From positions 3,925,001 through 3,989,000 of the forward strand of contig JARFJB010000762.1 in the NCBI GenBank assembly GCA_036346205.1: 64,000 nucleotides of DNA, written 5' to 3'. Source of the stretch: Vesta saturnalis. Lineage: Eukaryota > Arthropoda > Insecta > Coleoptera > Lampyridae. The notes under the pieces were generated by a model, which worked only from the letters and a program-made list of their open reading frames with translations, was not told the DNA's origin and searched no databases. Numbering within the stretch: position 1 is the stretch's first letter; every line of letters starts with the position of its first letter. A program made the translations under genes and the position numbers. Shown here in pieces: positions 34,401 through 45,110 of the stretch.

Positions 34401-34829
34401 CGGAGGCGAGTTAGACGACCTTTTAGGACTGCGTGTAATAAATTCTGAGAATTGTTTCCGACAGAATGCAGGTGTTTCAAGTAAGTGATTTATATGCGAT
34501 TGCGAGACGCAGGAGTACGTTTAATGTAATGTATCACGTAGACGCACCACGGGTTCGTCTATATATCTGGAGGATCACGCGGGTGATCTCTACGAATGCG
34601 GCTTCTTGTATTGCTATTTTCCTCAGGATCAGGTCGGTGTATTGTATGTGTAATATCTGGTTAATGGAGAGCCCTTGCTAAGATTCTGGGTCCAGCCCGT
34701 CGGCTGTTTTACCAAGGGATCTCCCTGGTGGAGCGGTAGAATTTGAGCGAGTACCCTTCTTGCCGCTGGAGTAAGTGGAAGATGCCTTCTGGGCGTTATC
34801 CCGAAGTAGCAACGTCCTGGTTTGTGTGT

Positions 34830-34995
34830 ATGGGTGTCGAAGGCAACTTCAGACTTTACAGCCTGGCGTCTACTTCTAGTGTGTGTACTGGTTGCAGAAG
34901 GTAACTTCAGGCTATACAGGCCGGCGTATACTTCTAGTGTGTGTACTGGAACGGTTAGATAACTTCAGGCTCTGCAGCCCGTCGTTTCTCTAGGT
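34830..34995 (+). repeat. ~70-bp tandem repeat, ~2.5 copies
   Basis: Units share AACTTCAG(G/A)CT-TACAG-CCGGCGT(C/A)TACTTCTAGTGTGTGTACTGG; copies start near 34845, 34900 and 34960. Confidence 0.7.
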
Positions 34996-35274
34996 GTCTG
35001 GTGTAATGTTTTAGAAACGTGGTGCAATAAAACTTACGTGCTGTTAATCTTAGCGTAACTCAACCAGCAGTTTGATTGTACAAAGCTGATTGACTGGTGA
35101 CGGCGGCGAAGTAACGCGACTAAAAATGCACGATGATTCAGGATAAACGGATGCGGTAATCGCCAGGTCGGCGACGTATATAACGACACTAACTACGGCA
35201 GGCGCGTGGTCTGGATCTCGGTTCTGGCTGCTGAAGACGCGAGAGTATCAGGATAGCGGAGTCGCGAAGTAACA

Positions 35275-35470
35275 AGTAGCGGCAGGTGGTCGCGATAAAG
35301 TAGCGAAGTAAGTAGCGAAGCAAGTAGTCGCGGAGTAAGTAGTCGCGGAATCGCGGAGTAAGTAAGTAGACAAGTAGTCGCGGAATCGCGGAGTAAGTAA
35401 GTAGTGACAGAATCGCGGAGTAAGTAAGTAGATAAGTAGTCGCGGAATGGCGGGGTAAGTAAGTAGGATT
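35275..35470 (+). repeat. GTAGTCGCGGAATCGCGGAGTAA minisatellite
   Basis: About six imperfect units built from AAGTAGTCGCGG and AATCGCGGAGTAAGTAAGTAG occur in tandem. Rich in CpG, unlike the neighbourhood. Confidence 0.8.
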
Positions 35471-35560
35471 TCTTCCGGTAGCGCCGCGGTTTTTATAGCT
35501 GATTCGCGGTGGGTGGATCCGGCTTGTATGCAGAGGTCCTCTGGCTATGATTGGCTGAGG

Positions 35561-36109
35561 GTTCTCGGACGTAATAGCATTTTATTAATTAATTAATTAA
35601 TTATTTATCTTTTGTAATGGGTTTTAATTTTAAACAACTGTACCAATCTTAATTACTGTAGGGTAATTACATAAATTTTAGTAAAGTTAAGCTGGATCTT
35701 TACAACCTGGCCCCCATCCTGTATTTATCTACGCACACTTTTATGTGTAACATTCTTGGTGGACAAAAGCCCTGGAAATATGCATAAAAGTAACAGGTAG
35801 GTTACGCCCTGAAGAAAAAAATATCTCGACGTCAAGAATCATCCCTTTATATCTATAAGATCCCTACACCAAATAGAGAAACACGTTCATTCATTCTATT
35901 CTCTTGGTGGTGCCCCGAGATCGGTACTGAATAGTAATAGTTAGCCAAAAGAAGCATTTAATTAGACAGAGGTTATGCCCTGAATAATTAGCTAGTACAG
36001 TTCCCCAAGGACCAGACGGAATATCCTGTTAATACTTATATATTTGCCATGTTACCAGCATTCCAGACAACCGCACTAATTACCGAATCTAATCATAAAC
36101 AACCCCGAC

Positions 36110-36112
<3 letters not shown>
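35561..36112. other. no gene recognised
   Basis: AT-rich; (TTAA)-rich run near 35582-35605. Confidence 0.45.

Positions 36113-36152
<40 letters not shown>
36113..36152. repeat. (TA)n microsatellite
   Basis: Pure TA run of ~40 bp. Confidence 0.95.
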
Positions 36153-36155
<3 letters not shown>

Positions 36156-37172
36156 ACGTGATCTGTATATAAAACCCCTGTTTCCAGTTATAATTTTACT
36201 CATAAGTAATGTAATAATTATTACCATTCAATAATTCCTGCCCTGTGTTCAATTCATTGAATTGAAATAAACAATTAATACTCGACAGCAGTTTATGACC
36301 AGCAGACTAACTTTCATACCTATTTACAAATGTATATGCCACACAAACCTGTAAATAATTCCTTTGTAAGCCTGATTACACATATTTTAGTAATGAAAAC
36401 TACACGTATTACTAAAACAGCTGTTTAATTATATATTTTACAGTACTATCCATAGCGGGCGATCCTAATTCACCCGCAAGCGGCGTCCCATAGTGTTTCC
36501 ACACCGGAGCCATCAGAATAATTTTTAGTTTCCAGTTTGTTTATTTCATCCAGTATAACTAAGCTTGCTTATTTTTATTATTTCCTTTTTAGAGTTTCTT
36601 TTACTTTATATTACTATATAACAGAATAAATTTGTTGTAACCTGTTAAAATTTATTCCTAAGTTTATTCACAAAGTACTGACAGTCTTTAATCCCGACCC
36701 GAGTCGCAGACCGAGGGTAATATAAAAGTAGAACCTAGGAAAGGGTTACAACCGTATAAAAGGTTTATTTGAGTAATAGGGCTTATTATGTAGAAACAAA
36801 ACGTCGCATTTTCAGTTATAACGTGCCAATTCTTTGCTATTGTTACCATAATTTGTTTTCAATTTTTGGCTTAATGATGTTTCGTAATTTACATTATCAT
36901 TGATAAATATTTTTACATTACATTAGTATCTTTAAGCATTTCTTTTTCCTTCCAATAATTAAATTTTTTATATCTGGATATTTTCACTTTAGCCTACATA
37001 ATAAGAACGTCCCTGAGTATATTGCAAATATCTATTTTAGTTGTCTTATGCGCAAACGCATATTGAAGACTTTTAACTCACTTTCTTTCTGTTTCTTGTA
37101 CCGACCAGTTCGTTACATCATCTTTTAAGTTTTGCTTCCCTTTCATAAGATACGTAAGGCTCTTAATCACAT
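36153..37172. other. no gene recognised
   Basis: No frame or repeat with features. A GC patch near 36455-36515 is unexplained. Confidence 0.45.

Positions 37173-37228
<56 letters not shown>
37173..37228. repeat. (TA)n microsatellite
   Basis: TA run broken by one TACA. Confidence 0.93.
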
Positions 37229-37231
<3 letters not shown>

Positions 37232-37433
37232 TAGGGAACAAAGAAAGGGTACGCCCCTACATTAAGGAAGGCCGCTGGTGTTAAGAAAAAGATTTAGTGT
37301 TGGTAAATTTCTGTATCATTGTAAAGGCGTGGTGTGACGTCACGGGACATGCGTAAAATGGCGCATGATAATACATCGTCATCTTCACGAACATAAATGG
37401 AGACACCTTTGTTTTGCATCAATCACACATGCT

Positions 37434-37437
<4 letters not shown>

Positions 37438-37479
<42 letters not shown>
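37438..37479. repeat. (TA)n microsatellite
   Basis: Pure TA run of ~42 bp. Confidence 0.93.
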
Positions 37480-37481
<2 letters not shown>

Positions 37482-37554
37482 TGCGTTCGTCGTCAATCTT
37501 AGCCGTTTTAGTCGTTCGAATCTACGTTACTTAATCTACATTTCCCTTATTGTA

Positions 37555-37830
37555 GGTGGAACACAAATGAAAATTGCCTTACGTTAATATATGCTACAGT
37601 TTGTTTATTTATATGTTGAAGACAGATGAAAGTTATAGTACCTTCCCGTACGTTTATATTATGGAAATTATTGTGTACCTTACATTATGGTCTACAGTTC
37701 GTTTATATTTCGTTTATTTGTACGTTGATCACAAATGGAAATTACCATTATATTATCGTATATTTGTCTTGTGAATTGGAAATGAGCATTCTCAAGCTAC
37801 AGTTCGTTTTAAGACAAGACTAATATATTT
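37555..37830 (+). repeat. degenerate ~100-bp tandem repeat
   Basis: TACAGTT(T/C)GTTTAT..GTTGA-ACA(A/G)ATG(A/G)AA recurs at about 37597, 37691 and (start only) 37798. The overlapping 65-codon frames here are by-products. Confidence 0.55.
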
Positions 37831-39730
37831 ATTTCGTACAAGTAAGTACTTATCCTTTTAGTGCAGTTTAAGTAAATACAAGTCAGTGTAGGTTTGTTTG
37901 ATACAGTTATAAAACAACAGCCTATTTCTGTTCTAAGACAGAAGCATTTGAGTTCATAACCTATCATACGGTAACAAGTGTTGACATAGGTCAGTACGTT
38001 TTATGATTGAATACTGTGTTGATCATATTACATTTTGAATTTTAACTAAAAGTAGATTTACCTTTTAAAATATAACAATCAAAAACCCCCAAAATCTTTA
38101 TTTGTTATACAGTTCTAGCGAACGGAATGTTTTTGTGTCACACGTGAGAATGAAATGTTTCTTTCTCTTAATTAGCATTCGCAAAATGACAGAACGTTAA
38201 GAATTTGGCGGGGCAGAGGTATTCTGATTTTAATTTCGTTCAGGTGAGTTGAGAACAAGCTATTGAGAGAAGTAATCGAGAGTTGGTGGTGTATACCGCG
38301 CACAAAAGGTTTACCTGTTAACCACCGGGTTATTTGAAGCTATCGTGAGAGTATCAGCCCGTTCACCCCCGTTCACCTTGTGTGGGTTATAAAAATAATT
38401 CATCCACCTCGGGGTTTGTTTTGTGTCGAGGTTTGTCGATTGTTTCTGACGTTCTCGTTATTAATTTTAAAGAAAGGTAAAGTATTCAGTATTTACCTAT
38501 TTTTGGAGTGAAAGGGCGTTTAAGCGAATTGTGCTATTCTGTTATATTGTTTTGCATCGAGAAAACACATCTCAATGCAACCACAGCTTGTTCAGATAGA
38601 CAAAATGTTGCTGCAAATCTATCACTACAATAGATATATAAAATGCAAAGAAAGTTGTGTAAATAAATTAATGTGTGTGTAGATAAACTCAGGTGCAGCA
38701 ATTATTAAATCATTAAATATTAAAAACATTAAATATTTTCGCTATTAAATTTGGGGTTAGTTATATATGTCAGAAAAGTTGGCGAGTCCTGCAGGCCATG
38801 TCCGTAAAAAGAAGATGGAGGTTCATTGGTATTTTACGATCAACGAAGCCTCAATCGTACGATAATTGCCTTTACCCCTGTATAATGGAAAGAAAATAGA
38901 CTGAAAATTATGTGCAAATCAAGGGAATTACATTTCTATGTATATGAACACGCTTTCTGTTATTTCGTATCGTACCACCGCCTTTCAGAAGATGAATATA
39001 AATTTTAGCGAAGCGTATTCAACCGTCTTTTGTAATATTTCATATTGTGCTATTTTTTTTTAATTTTTATTATTGTACAGTAATATTTACATCTCGAAAA
39101 TTTGGTGCAATTAAGGTGCAAAGTTGGATGATCTTGGCAATTCTGGATCTTGCAACCTTTATCCCGACGTTTACATTTACTATTTAAAATTTTAGGTAAG
39201 AAAGGTCGCGCTTTACCTCCTTTCGGAAGTTAATTCATTTGTTTGTGACTATACCATTTGTGCAAATAATCTGATTATTTATTTTTTCTGTTATCATAAC
39301 ATATAACGTTACTAAACCTTAAGCGTATTATTTCGTTATTGAATGTAAGATTACATGTGATTTTCACAGTCTCAACATTATATACGAATCGTATAAATTT
39401 ATAAGATAGAATATATTGATTACGTTCATTTTGATAATTTACTAACAGTAAATTTTGAGTTACACGATCTTGCAACGACAGCGTTTATTTATTATCTATG
39501 ATATTGATGAAATCTTTTAAGGTTAACAAATTAGGAGATATTTCACTGTTTGATTGCTAGCTTGAAAAAATAGAAATGCACTGCAAATGATTAACGTAAA
39601 GTAGAATTAGAGTAAATAAGGTTGGTGATCGATCAGCTGGTATTTTAGCACGTGCCTTTATTTTGATTACATGCGAATATTTTTACAGAAACACCGCACC
39701 GGGAATTACATTTTGCCAATTTACCAGGTT
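37831..39730. other. no gene recognised
   Basis: A TATAAAAA word at about 38388, preceded by a GC-richer stretch, is the only promoter-like feature, with no recognisable exon downstream. Otherwise AT-rich and featureless. Confidence 0.4.
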
Positions 39731-40298
39731 TATCTGTGTATCTGTGTATCTGTGTATCTGTGTATCTGTATATCTGTATATCTGTATATCTGTGTATCTG
39801 TGTATCTGTGTATCTGTGTATCTGTGTATCTGTGTATCTGTGTATCTGTGTATCTGTGTATCTGTGTATCTGTGTATCTGTGTATCTGTGTATCTGCGTA
39901 TCTGCGTATCTGCGTATCTGCGTATCTGCGTATCTGCGTATCTGCGTATCTGCGTATCTGCGTATCTGCGTATCTGCGTATCTGCGTATCTGCGTATCTG
40001 CGTATCTGCGTATCTGCGTATCTGCGTATCTGCGTATCTGCGTATCTGCGTATCTGCGTATCTGCGTATCTGCGTATCTGCGTATCTACGTATCTGCGTA
40101 TCTGCGTACCTGCGTATCTGCGTATCTGCGTATCTGTGTATCTGTGTATCTGTGTATCTGTGTATCTGTGTATCTGAGTATCTGTGTATCTGTATCTGTG
40201 TATCTGTGTATCTGTGTATCTGTGTATCTGTGTATCTGTGTATCTGTGTATCTGTGTATCTGTGTATCTGTGTATCTGTGTATCTGTGTATCTGTGTA
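39731..40298. repeat. octanucleotide satellite (TATCTGTG/TATCTGCG)n, ~71 units
   Basis: About 568 bp of 8-bp units in a nested pattern: first TATCTGTG with three TATCTGTA units, then a central block at about 39893-40135 of ~30 TATCTGCG units with single variants (TATCTACG, TACCTGCG), then TATCTGTG again, with one TATCTGAG and one 6-bp short unit near 40188-40195. Because 8 is not a multiple of 3 and the unit lacks stops, both strands are open in several frames, giving frames of up to 228 codons (VYLCICVS repeats) that are not genes. Confidence 0.97.
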
Positions 40299-41265
40299 AG
40301 TTCATTGACCTTTTCAAGTTCAAGTTTTATTAATCTCAAAGTAATTTGACCTCTAGAGGCGTGTCATATTGCAATTCTAAATCTAAAAATAGAATCAATT
40401 CTTGGAAACGGTAGTATCAAAAGTTCGTTGACCTCTATGGGGTATGTTATTACAATTCCTTCAAAAGCTTTATTGAGTGTATCATATTCCAATTCCTGGG
40501 CCACTCTACAGTGCCGTGGTGTTTAAAGTCAAAGTTAAGTGGGGGTGTCATATTACAATTCTTAGAAATCTGAAAATAAAGTCAGATCTTACAAATGGGA
40601 GAGTCGAAAGTTTATCTCAGGAACTCATATTACAACAAGAACGACGTGGTGTCTATGCTAAAAAGTATGTCAAGGTTAGATGGTTTTTCATTGGCTAGTC
40701 AAATTCTTGGAAATCTAACCTGTTCTAGCAACATAAGCATTCCTAACCAGTGACTGGATTCGCGCATGCTAGGTATTGCTCGGCTATCCTTGTAAGGTCA
40801 ACCCATCTCATCCTTTGTTTCGACATCTCAACTTCCACCTTCAAAATCTGGAAATCAGTTCGTGAAAACGTGAGGGGAGAGCCATGAAAGTCAAATTCTT
40901 GGAAATTGAACTAGTATAACAAAATAAGCATTCCTGGAAGCTTAAATTCTTGAAAATCCTACTTCGACTAAATCACGCAAACGGCAGTCGTAATCTTAAT
41001 AAAATCAAAGAGCACCCTTTACTAGTATGAGTTATGTTATGCTCATTATTAATAATGACTTGACGGGTGAGTGGAGAGTCAAAAGTTCATTGACCCCGTG
41101 GGTGCGTCTCATATTGTAATTCTTGGAAATCTAGAAATAGAACAATTTCTTAAAGTTCATTGACCTTTTCAAGGTTAAAGTTCATTGCCCTAGAGGGATA
41201 TATTACAATTCTTAGAAACCCAAAAGTAAATCAGTTGGTGGAAACGGCTATCCTCGTGGAGACAA
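40299..41265 (+). repeat. degenerate tandem array (GTTCATTGACC units)
   Basis: The block AAGTTCATTGACC(T)..GG(G/C)GTGTCATATT(A/G)CAATTCTTGGAAATCTA-AAATAGAA recurs imperfectly near 40322, 40428, 40525, 41090, 41155 and 41175, at roughly 80-110-bp spacing with more decayed copies between. The octanucleotide array sits at its left edge and shares the junction word GTTCATTGACC. Confidence 0.6.
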
Positions 41266-41502
41266 CCCATCTATATAGGTTTAAATTGTGTAATCGCAAG
41301 TCAGTTTTTTAGACATCAAGCTGCTATTATTAATGAATATACTGCATATTGTTATTGTGTATGTAAAACCGATTACGTGTTTACTATTGCAATATTATGT
41401 AAACTTAATCGTATAACAACATTTTTACTGTAAATTATGTATAGCATTTACTAAATAAAGAAATATTAGTAACTATGATTTGTTTTGTGATCACGATCCA
41501 AG

Positions 41503-41510
41503 TATAAATA
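41503..41510 (+). promoter_or_regulatory. TATA box before the capsid-type gene
   Basis: TATAAATA lies 33 bp before the ATG at 41536. A similar TATAAAAA precedes the next frame at 42562. Such short TATA-to-ATG spacing would suit compact viral transcription units; inference only. Confidence 0.4.
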
Positions 41511-41535
41511 CCCTGTTTATCCATGTAGGTAAACA

Positions 41536-42269
41536 ATGTTAGCTAAAAAGCGTAAGAGTGCAGGTGGTTTAGTGAATACTCCAATCAATAAACTTCCGGT
41601 TGAATTGCAATTACCTGGTTACCAGTCTTGTGGCCCTGACACAAATTAAGAGAAACGACTCGCATGCGGTCACCGTGGTACTGATCTACTAGATGCCCAG
41701 TGCAAACTTCATGGTATCACAGAGATTATCGAGATTTAAAAACTAGACATAAAGCAGCTCAAATTTTAGAATAAATAGCTTAGGAACACTTTAACAGTCG
41801 GCAGCACCATGAAAGCAAAGAGAAAATTAGGAATGGGGTGCAAGCATCGATCCAATCAGAAGAAAAAATCGTTATGCGATGGTGGAAATTTATTGTATTT
41901 ACGAAAAACAATAGGTTAAAAAATTAAACCTAACGGGAATTTCACAAACACTATAAAAGTCGGCGCTTTTAACGGCAAAACGTGTAGTAAAAAGTTTAGG
42001 AGGAAAAAACATTAAAGTACCTAAAATAATACCCGTAGCTAAACAAGGAGGATTTTCTTATTCCGTTGTTTGCAAGATTATTCGCAATCGATGCTTTAGT
42101 TGGTGGAGCATCAGGAATTGCAAAAGCAGTCAATGAAGCTAAAAATGCCAAAGAATTGCAAGAAGAGACATCACGCCACAATCGCAAGATGGAATCTATC
42201 ACTATAGGCTCCATAAACAAAAAGGGTCGTGCACTTTTTCTAAAACCAAAAAGACCATATCATCTGTGA
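41536..42269 (+). pseudogene. Polinton/adintovirus-like minor capsid protein with phospholipase A2 domain, broken
   Basis: The ATG at 41536 begins a basic leader and then PGYQSCGP, the calcium-loop region of a parvovirus-VP1/adintovirus-type PLA2 domain. An in-frame TAA follows at codon 38. The catalytic helix reads CKLHGITE, where the family has His-Asp, so the Asp is Gly here. Further parts lie in other frames: a MKAKRKLGMG word (about 41810), a basic region, IKVPKIIPVAKQGGF (about 42020) and a hydrophobic, Gly/Ala-rich segment GGASGIAKAVNEAKNAK, then RHNRKMESI and a basic end LFLKPKRPY before TGA at 42267. In these viruses the protein is thought to act in capsid assembly and membrane passage. 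At least two stops and two frameshifts show it is a dead endogenous copy. Polymerase, integrase and major capsid genes are not in the window. Confidence 0.8.
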
Positions 42270-42561
42270 TTTCCAAAATCGTTCCTTTTTGCTTTTTGAC
42301 TTTTTCGCTGTTTAACTTAATTCATACAGGGTTGCACCCCTTTATTTTGTTACTTAAAGGATTACTTTAGGTTTCTTTTCGGATCACGCGACAATATACA
42401 ACACTCCTTACTCGAAGTTTGTTGTTAAAATTAAATCTGCTCAAACACTTAATAATTTTTGGAAAACTCAGTAGTAACTCCAACTCTCAGTAAATCCTTT
42501 AATTTGTAAATGTTTCATCCCCAAAATGGGTGCAGTAAATCAATATGCACTGCGACACTAA
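42270..42561. other. spacer, no gene recognised
   Basis: AT-rich sequence between the capsid relic and the next TATA-led frame; no features. Confidence 0.45.
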
Positions 42562-42569
42562 TATAAAAA
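42562..42569 (+). promoter_or_regulatory. TATA box before the 85-codon frame
   Basis: TATAAAAA lies 23 bp upstream of the ATG at 42585. Confidence 0.35.
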
Positions 42570-42584
42570 CCAGCACAGGTTGTT

Positions 42585-42842
42585 ATGGTCTCACAAAATA
42601 CACGCGCGCGATCACCCCTTAAAGATAGCTCTTTACCGAGCGTCTCCTCGTGTACCCTAGCAGTCTCTCTCTTATATACCTGCGGCGTAGCGTTTATACT
42701 AATTTACATTCTCTACACAAAAAGAAGTTCTCGTGCAAACTCAAATTCATTTATCATCCAATATACGTTCTACGCACAATACAAGACTGCATATACCCAG
42801 TGCGTCAGAATAACCTCACAATGTTTCGTTAAATTTGATTGA
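42585..42842 (+). CDS. hypothetical single-TM protein, possible Polinton-relic gene
   Basis: 85 codons from ATG 42585 to TGA 42840, not recognised. The N-terminus is Ser/Arg-rich; residues about 27-47 (LAVSLLYTCGVAFILIYILY) form a strong transmembrane or signal-anchor segment, followed by basic residues. It lies in the same orientation 315 bp after the capsid relic and has its own TATA-like box, which suggests it belongs to the same virus-like unit. Against this, its length could arise by chance and no homologue is known to me. The frame at 42650 overlaps it and is treated as a shadow. Confidence 0.35.
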   Translation: MVSQNTRARSPLKDSSLPSVSSCTLAVSLLYTCGVAFILIYILYTKRSSRANSNSFIIQYTFYAQYKTAYTQCVRITSQCFVKFD

Positions 42843-43262
42843 AAAATAGCTTTTTGTGCCCCCGTTCTGTAAAAGGGAGCATACAGACCTCAAATGCACC
42901 CAGAAACTGCATTTTTCAGCTTAGTCGGAAAAAAATTATAGCAAAACTAAAATATGTTACACAATCGACATTTGACATAACACAAAACCTAATGGCTTTA
43001 CTGTGTACGTGTCCGATTTATGTCCTTATTAGTTCCTTATAAATTACAAATCACATCTGTAAATTATTATAAAATCAACAAATTGATAAGGTACCTACAA
43101 AATTCGCGTTGTGAATAATTTCTCAATTGTGTTTCGTAGGTTGTATTACAAGTAAAGCTAATACTGGTAGTTTTAAGCTATAACCAGATATGGCAGTATT
43201 CTATCCTTGTGGTATTCGGTATAAATGACTGAAATCAAACAGGAATACAGGTATTGTACGGT

Positions 43263-43373
43263 ATGAGTAAAAAGTCTGGAACAATGACTGTAAAATTTAA
43301 ACTACTAACTTTTAAGGGAATTCCAAGAACAGGTCAACTTTTATTTTTAATTGCATATTTACTGGTTCTATAA
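43263..43373 (+). CDS. hypothetical 36-aa frame ending at a mariner insertion
   Basis: MSKKSGTMTVKFKLL then a hydrophobic end LLFLIAYLLVL. A TATAAATG word lies 43 bp upstream (43220). The stop at 43371 is 8 bp before a mariner terminus (TA|CAGGATG at 43381), so the frame may be the remnant of a gene cut by that element. Weak evidence; position after the virus-like relic is the main reason to list it. Confidence 0.22.
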   Translation: MSKKSGTMTVKFKLLTFKGIPRTGQLLFLIAYLLVL

Positions 43374-43382
43374 TGAAATATA

Positions 43383-43856
43383 CAGGATGATCCATCTAAG
43401 AATAATGATATCACAATGAGCTTTTTTAAATGACAACCCCCAATTTTTATTTGTTATTTTATCTAAATGACGCAATAAAATTTTTGCCTACTTCCATAAG
43501 GAAATTTTGGAGGAAATTAATTATGAAAAATAAAAACAAATTTTGTTTATTATCTGGATACCATCGTAACAATGTCAGTAAATTGATTGCAAAATTAAAA
43601 AAAAATTCAAGAATTTCGTCATGTTAGAGATTTACCAAGAAGTGGACGACGAAGCACAGCTTAATACGCTCGTGCTGTTGCTGCGGTTCATAAAATTTGT
43701 CAAAAATCGGTGGTAAATCACTTGAATAAACAAAAGTGGCACCCGTATAAAATCATTTTACTGCAAGAATTGAATGAAGACGAACCCGACCGTCGAGTGG
43801 AGTTCTGTAAAACTATGATGAATATGTTACACGAGAATCCTGGAATGTTAAGAACA
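43383..43856 (+). pseudogene. mariner-like transposase fragment (DUF4817 type)
   Basis: The element terminus CAGGATGATCCATCTAAG follows TA at 43381. Plus-strand frames show an HTH piece (GYHRNNVSKLIAKLKK), RHVRDLPRSGRRST, a SVVNHLNKQKWHPYKI block and ELNEDEPDRRVEFCKTMMN. Sequence changes to LINE RT at about 43857, before any catalytic residue. Confidence 0.8.
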
Positions 43857-44235
43857 GCGGAGCGGCTTCCCGCCTCATATACAGAACCCTCCGAAACTTT
43901 TCCAACTTGGCGAACCGATGGAAAGTCCGTTATTCCCAGCAAAATCCAAGCAATCCTCTTTCGACATCTCAACTACCACGATGATAAATTTACATACCTA
44001 GTCGATAGCAACGTTTCCCTCACCCTCAACCACGAAAGACTGCCACTCCAACACGATGTAACCTACTTAGGAATCCTTTTCACTAAAACCCTTAATTGGC
44101 TCCCCGATGTACAAAGAACACTTAGCAGGATAAGAAACCGAGAAAACCTACTGGGCGCCCTCCGGAGTAGACTCAGAGGTTGCCACACCAAAACATTACA
44201 ACACACCTAAAAAACATACATACGCCCTGTTCTGA
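43857..44235 (+). pseudogene. jockey-type LINE RT, C-terminal fragment
   Basis: Continuous with the mariner frame, the protein reads SKIQAILFRHLNYH, SLTLNHERLPLQHDVTYLGI, FTKTLNWLPDV and a basic RIRNRENLLGALRSRLRGC end with KTYIRPVLT after a stop. This is the post-YADD thumb region of a jockey-superfamily reverse transcriptase. The 166-codon open frame at 43710-44210 is a chimera made by insertion or recombination. Confidence 0.8.
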
Positions 44236-44825
44236 CCTAGTTGTCACAATCACAATCACAAAAGGTTACTTCTACCCGCCGACCCATTCAGGGGTAAGTC
44301 ACAAATGTTCTATCATATTTACCAGACCAGTTTCTTTTCTGCTGGGGCAGATTATTAATCGATTCCGTCTAAAAAAACACCGTAACACCTGTACACTAAA
44401 CACTTACTCGGCTGTATGCGCAGTGTAAGCAAACAGATCCTAACACATAATGTCTTACTCTTTGCTTTCAGGTTGTCGCCTGAAAAGTACTGAGACTTCC
44501 TGCGAAATATTCCCCAAGGTATCTTCCTGTGTGGATATTTCCCTACGTTTGCTTGTCTGAAAGGTGTCTGTCTGTTCAGCCTAGTGTCCTTCTAATTAAC
44601 CAAATGGTGTACGCCTTTTTGATTAATTAATCCTCTCCTAACACAAAAGTACCTAAAACGTACACGACCGAACTGGGAACCCAGAAAACGTGCAAAATAA
44701 ACAGTACAATAATCTTTCTCTAAATTTTCGTTTCCGCCACTTTATCCTGTTAAAACCGTTATCAATCCAATCACAAATACCAACACTTTGTGTTCGTATC
44801 CAGAATACTTAATAAAGTATTACAA
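44236..44825. other. no gene recognised
   Basis: No features; the frame at 44180-44428 only overlaps the LINE end. Confidence 0.45.
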
Positions 44826-45110
44826 CCTGCTTTCTGAAACAATAAATAAATTCTTTAAAAATTAAAGCGCATTTCTATAAAGTAGAAATTCCGACTTAAT
44901 TCCTCCACGATACTCCCGTTACTGTATATTTTCTGTGAAGCGATAATAATAAATCACATAAATTTTTAAAACCCACTTCCTGAAGGAATGACAAAATTCC
45001 CTTGATTTATACGTATCACTATAACGTAGAAATTTCCGACTCAGTCCTCAAAAGAGAATCCCGTTTTGTATAATTTTCCATGAAGCGATAATAATAAATC
45101 GATTCTAAAA
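44826..45110 (+). repeat. tandem duplication, period ~145 bp
   Basis: CTATAA-GTAGAAATT-CCGACT(T/C)A and the block TGAAGCGATAATAATAAATC occur twice (44937 and 45082), with colinear diverged sequence between. Confidence 0.75.

Larger units (their letters stand above)
34401..35560. other. GC-richer block of unknown origin
   Basis: Clearly more G+C than the surroundings. It contains two minisatellite arrays (listed next). The 71-codon frame at 34466-34681 has no recognised features. It may be the regulatory or LTR part of an unknown element; no flanking repeats were found. Confidence 0.45.

Noticed and set aside
38384..38480. TATA-type promoter
   Set aside because: A TATAAAAA word and a GC-richer upstream stretch are present, but no exon or element start follows that I can identify.
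39663..40349. Long overlapping frames of up to 228 codons on both strands
   Set aside because: They are translations of an 8-bp repeat lacking stop codons; no start context, composition or homology supports a protein.
42839..43042. 67-codon frame after the TM-protein frame
   Set aside because: It overlaps the preceding stop, has no hydrophobic or conserved feature and no TATA-like box at comparable spacing.
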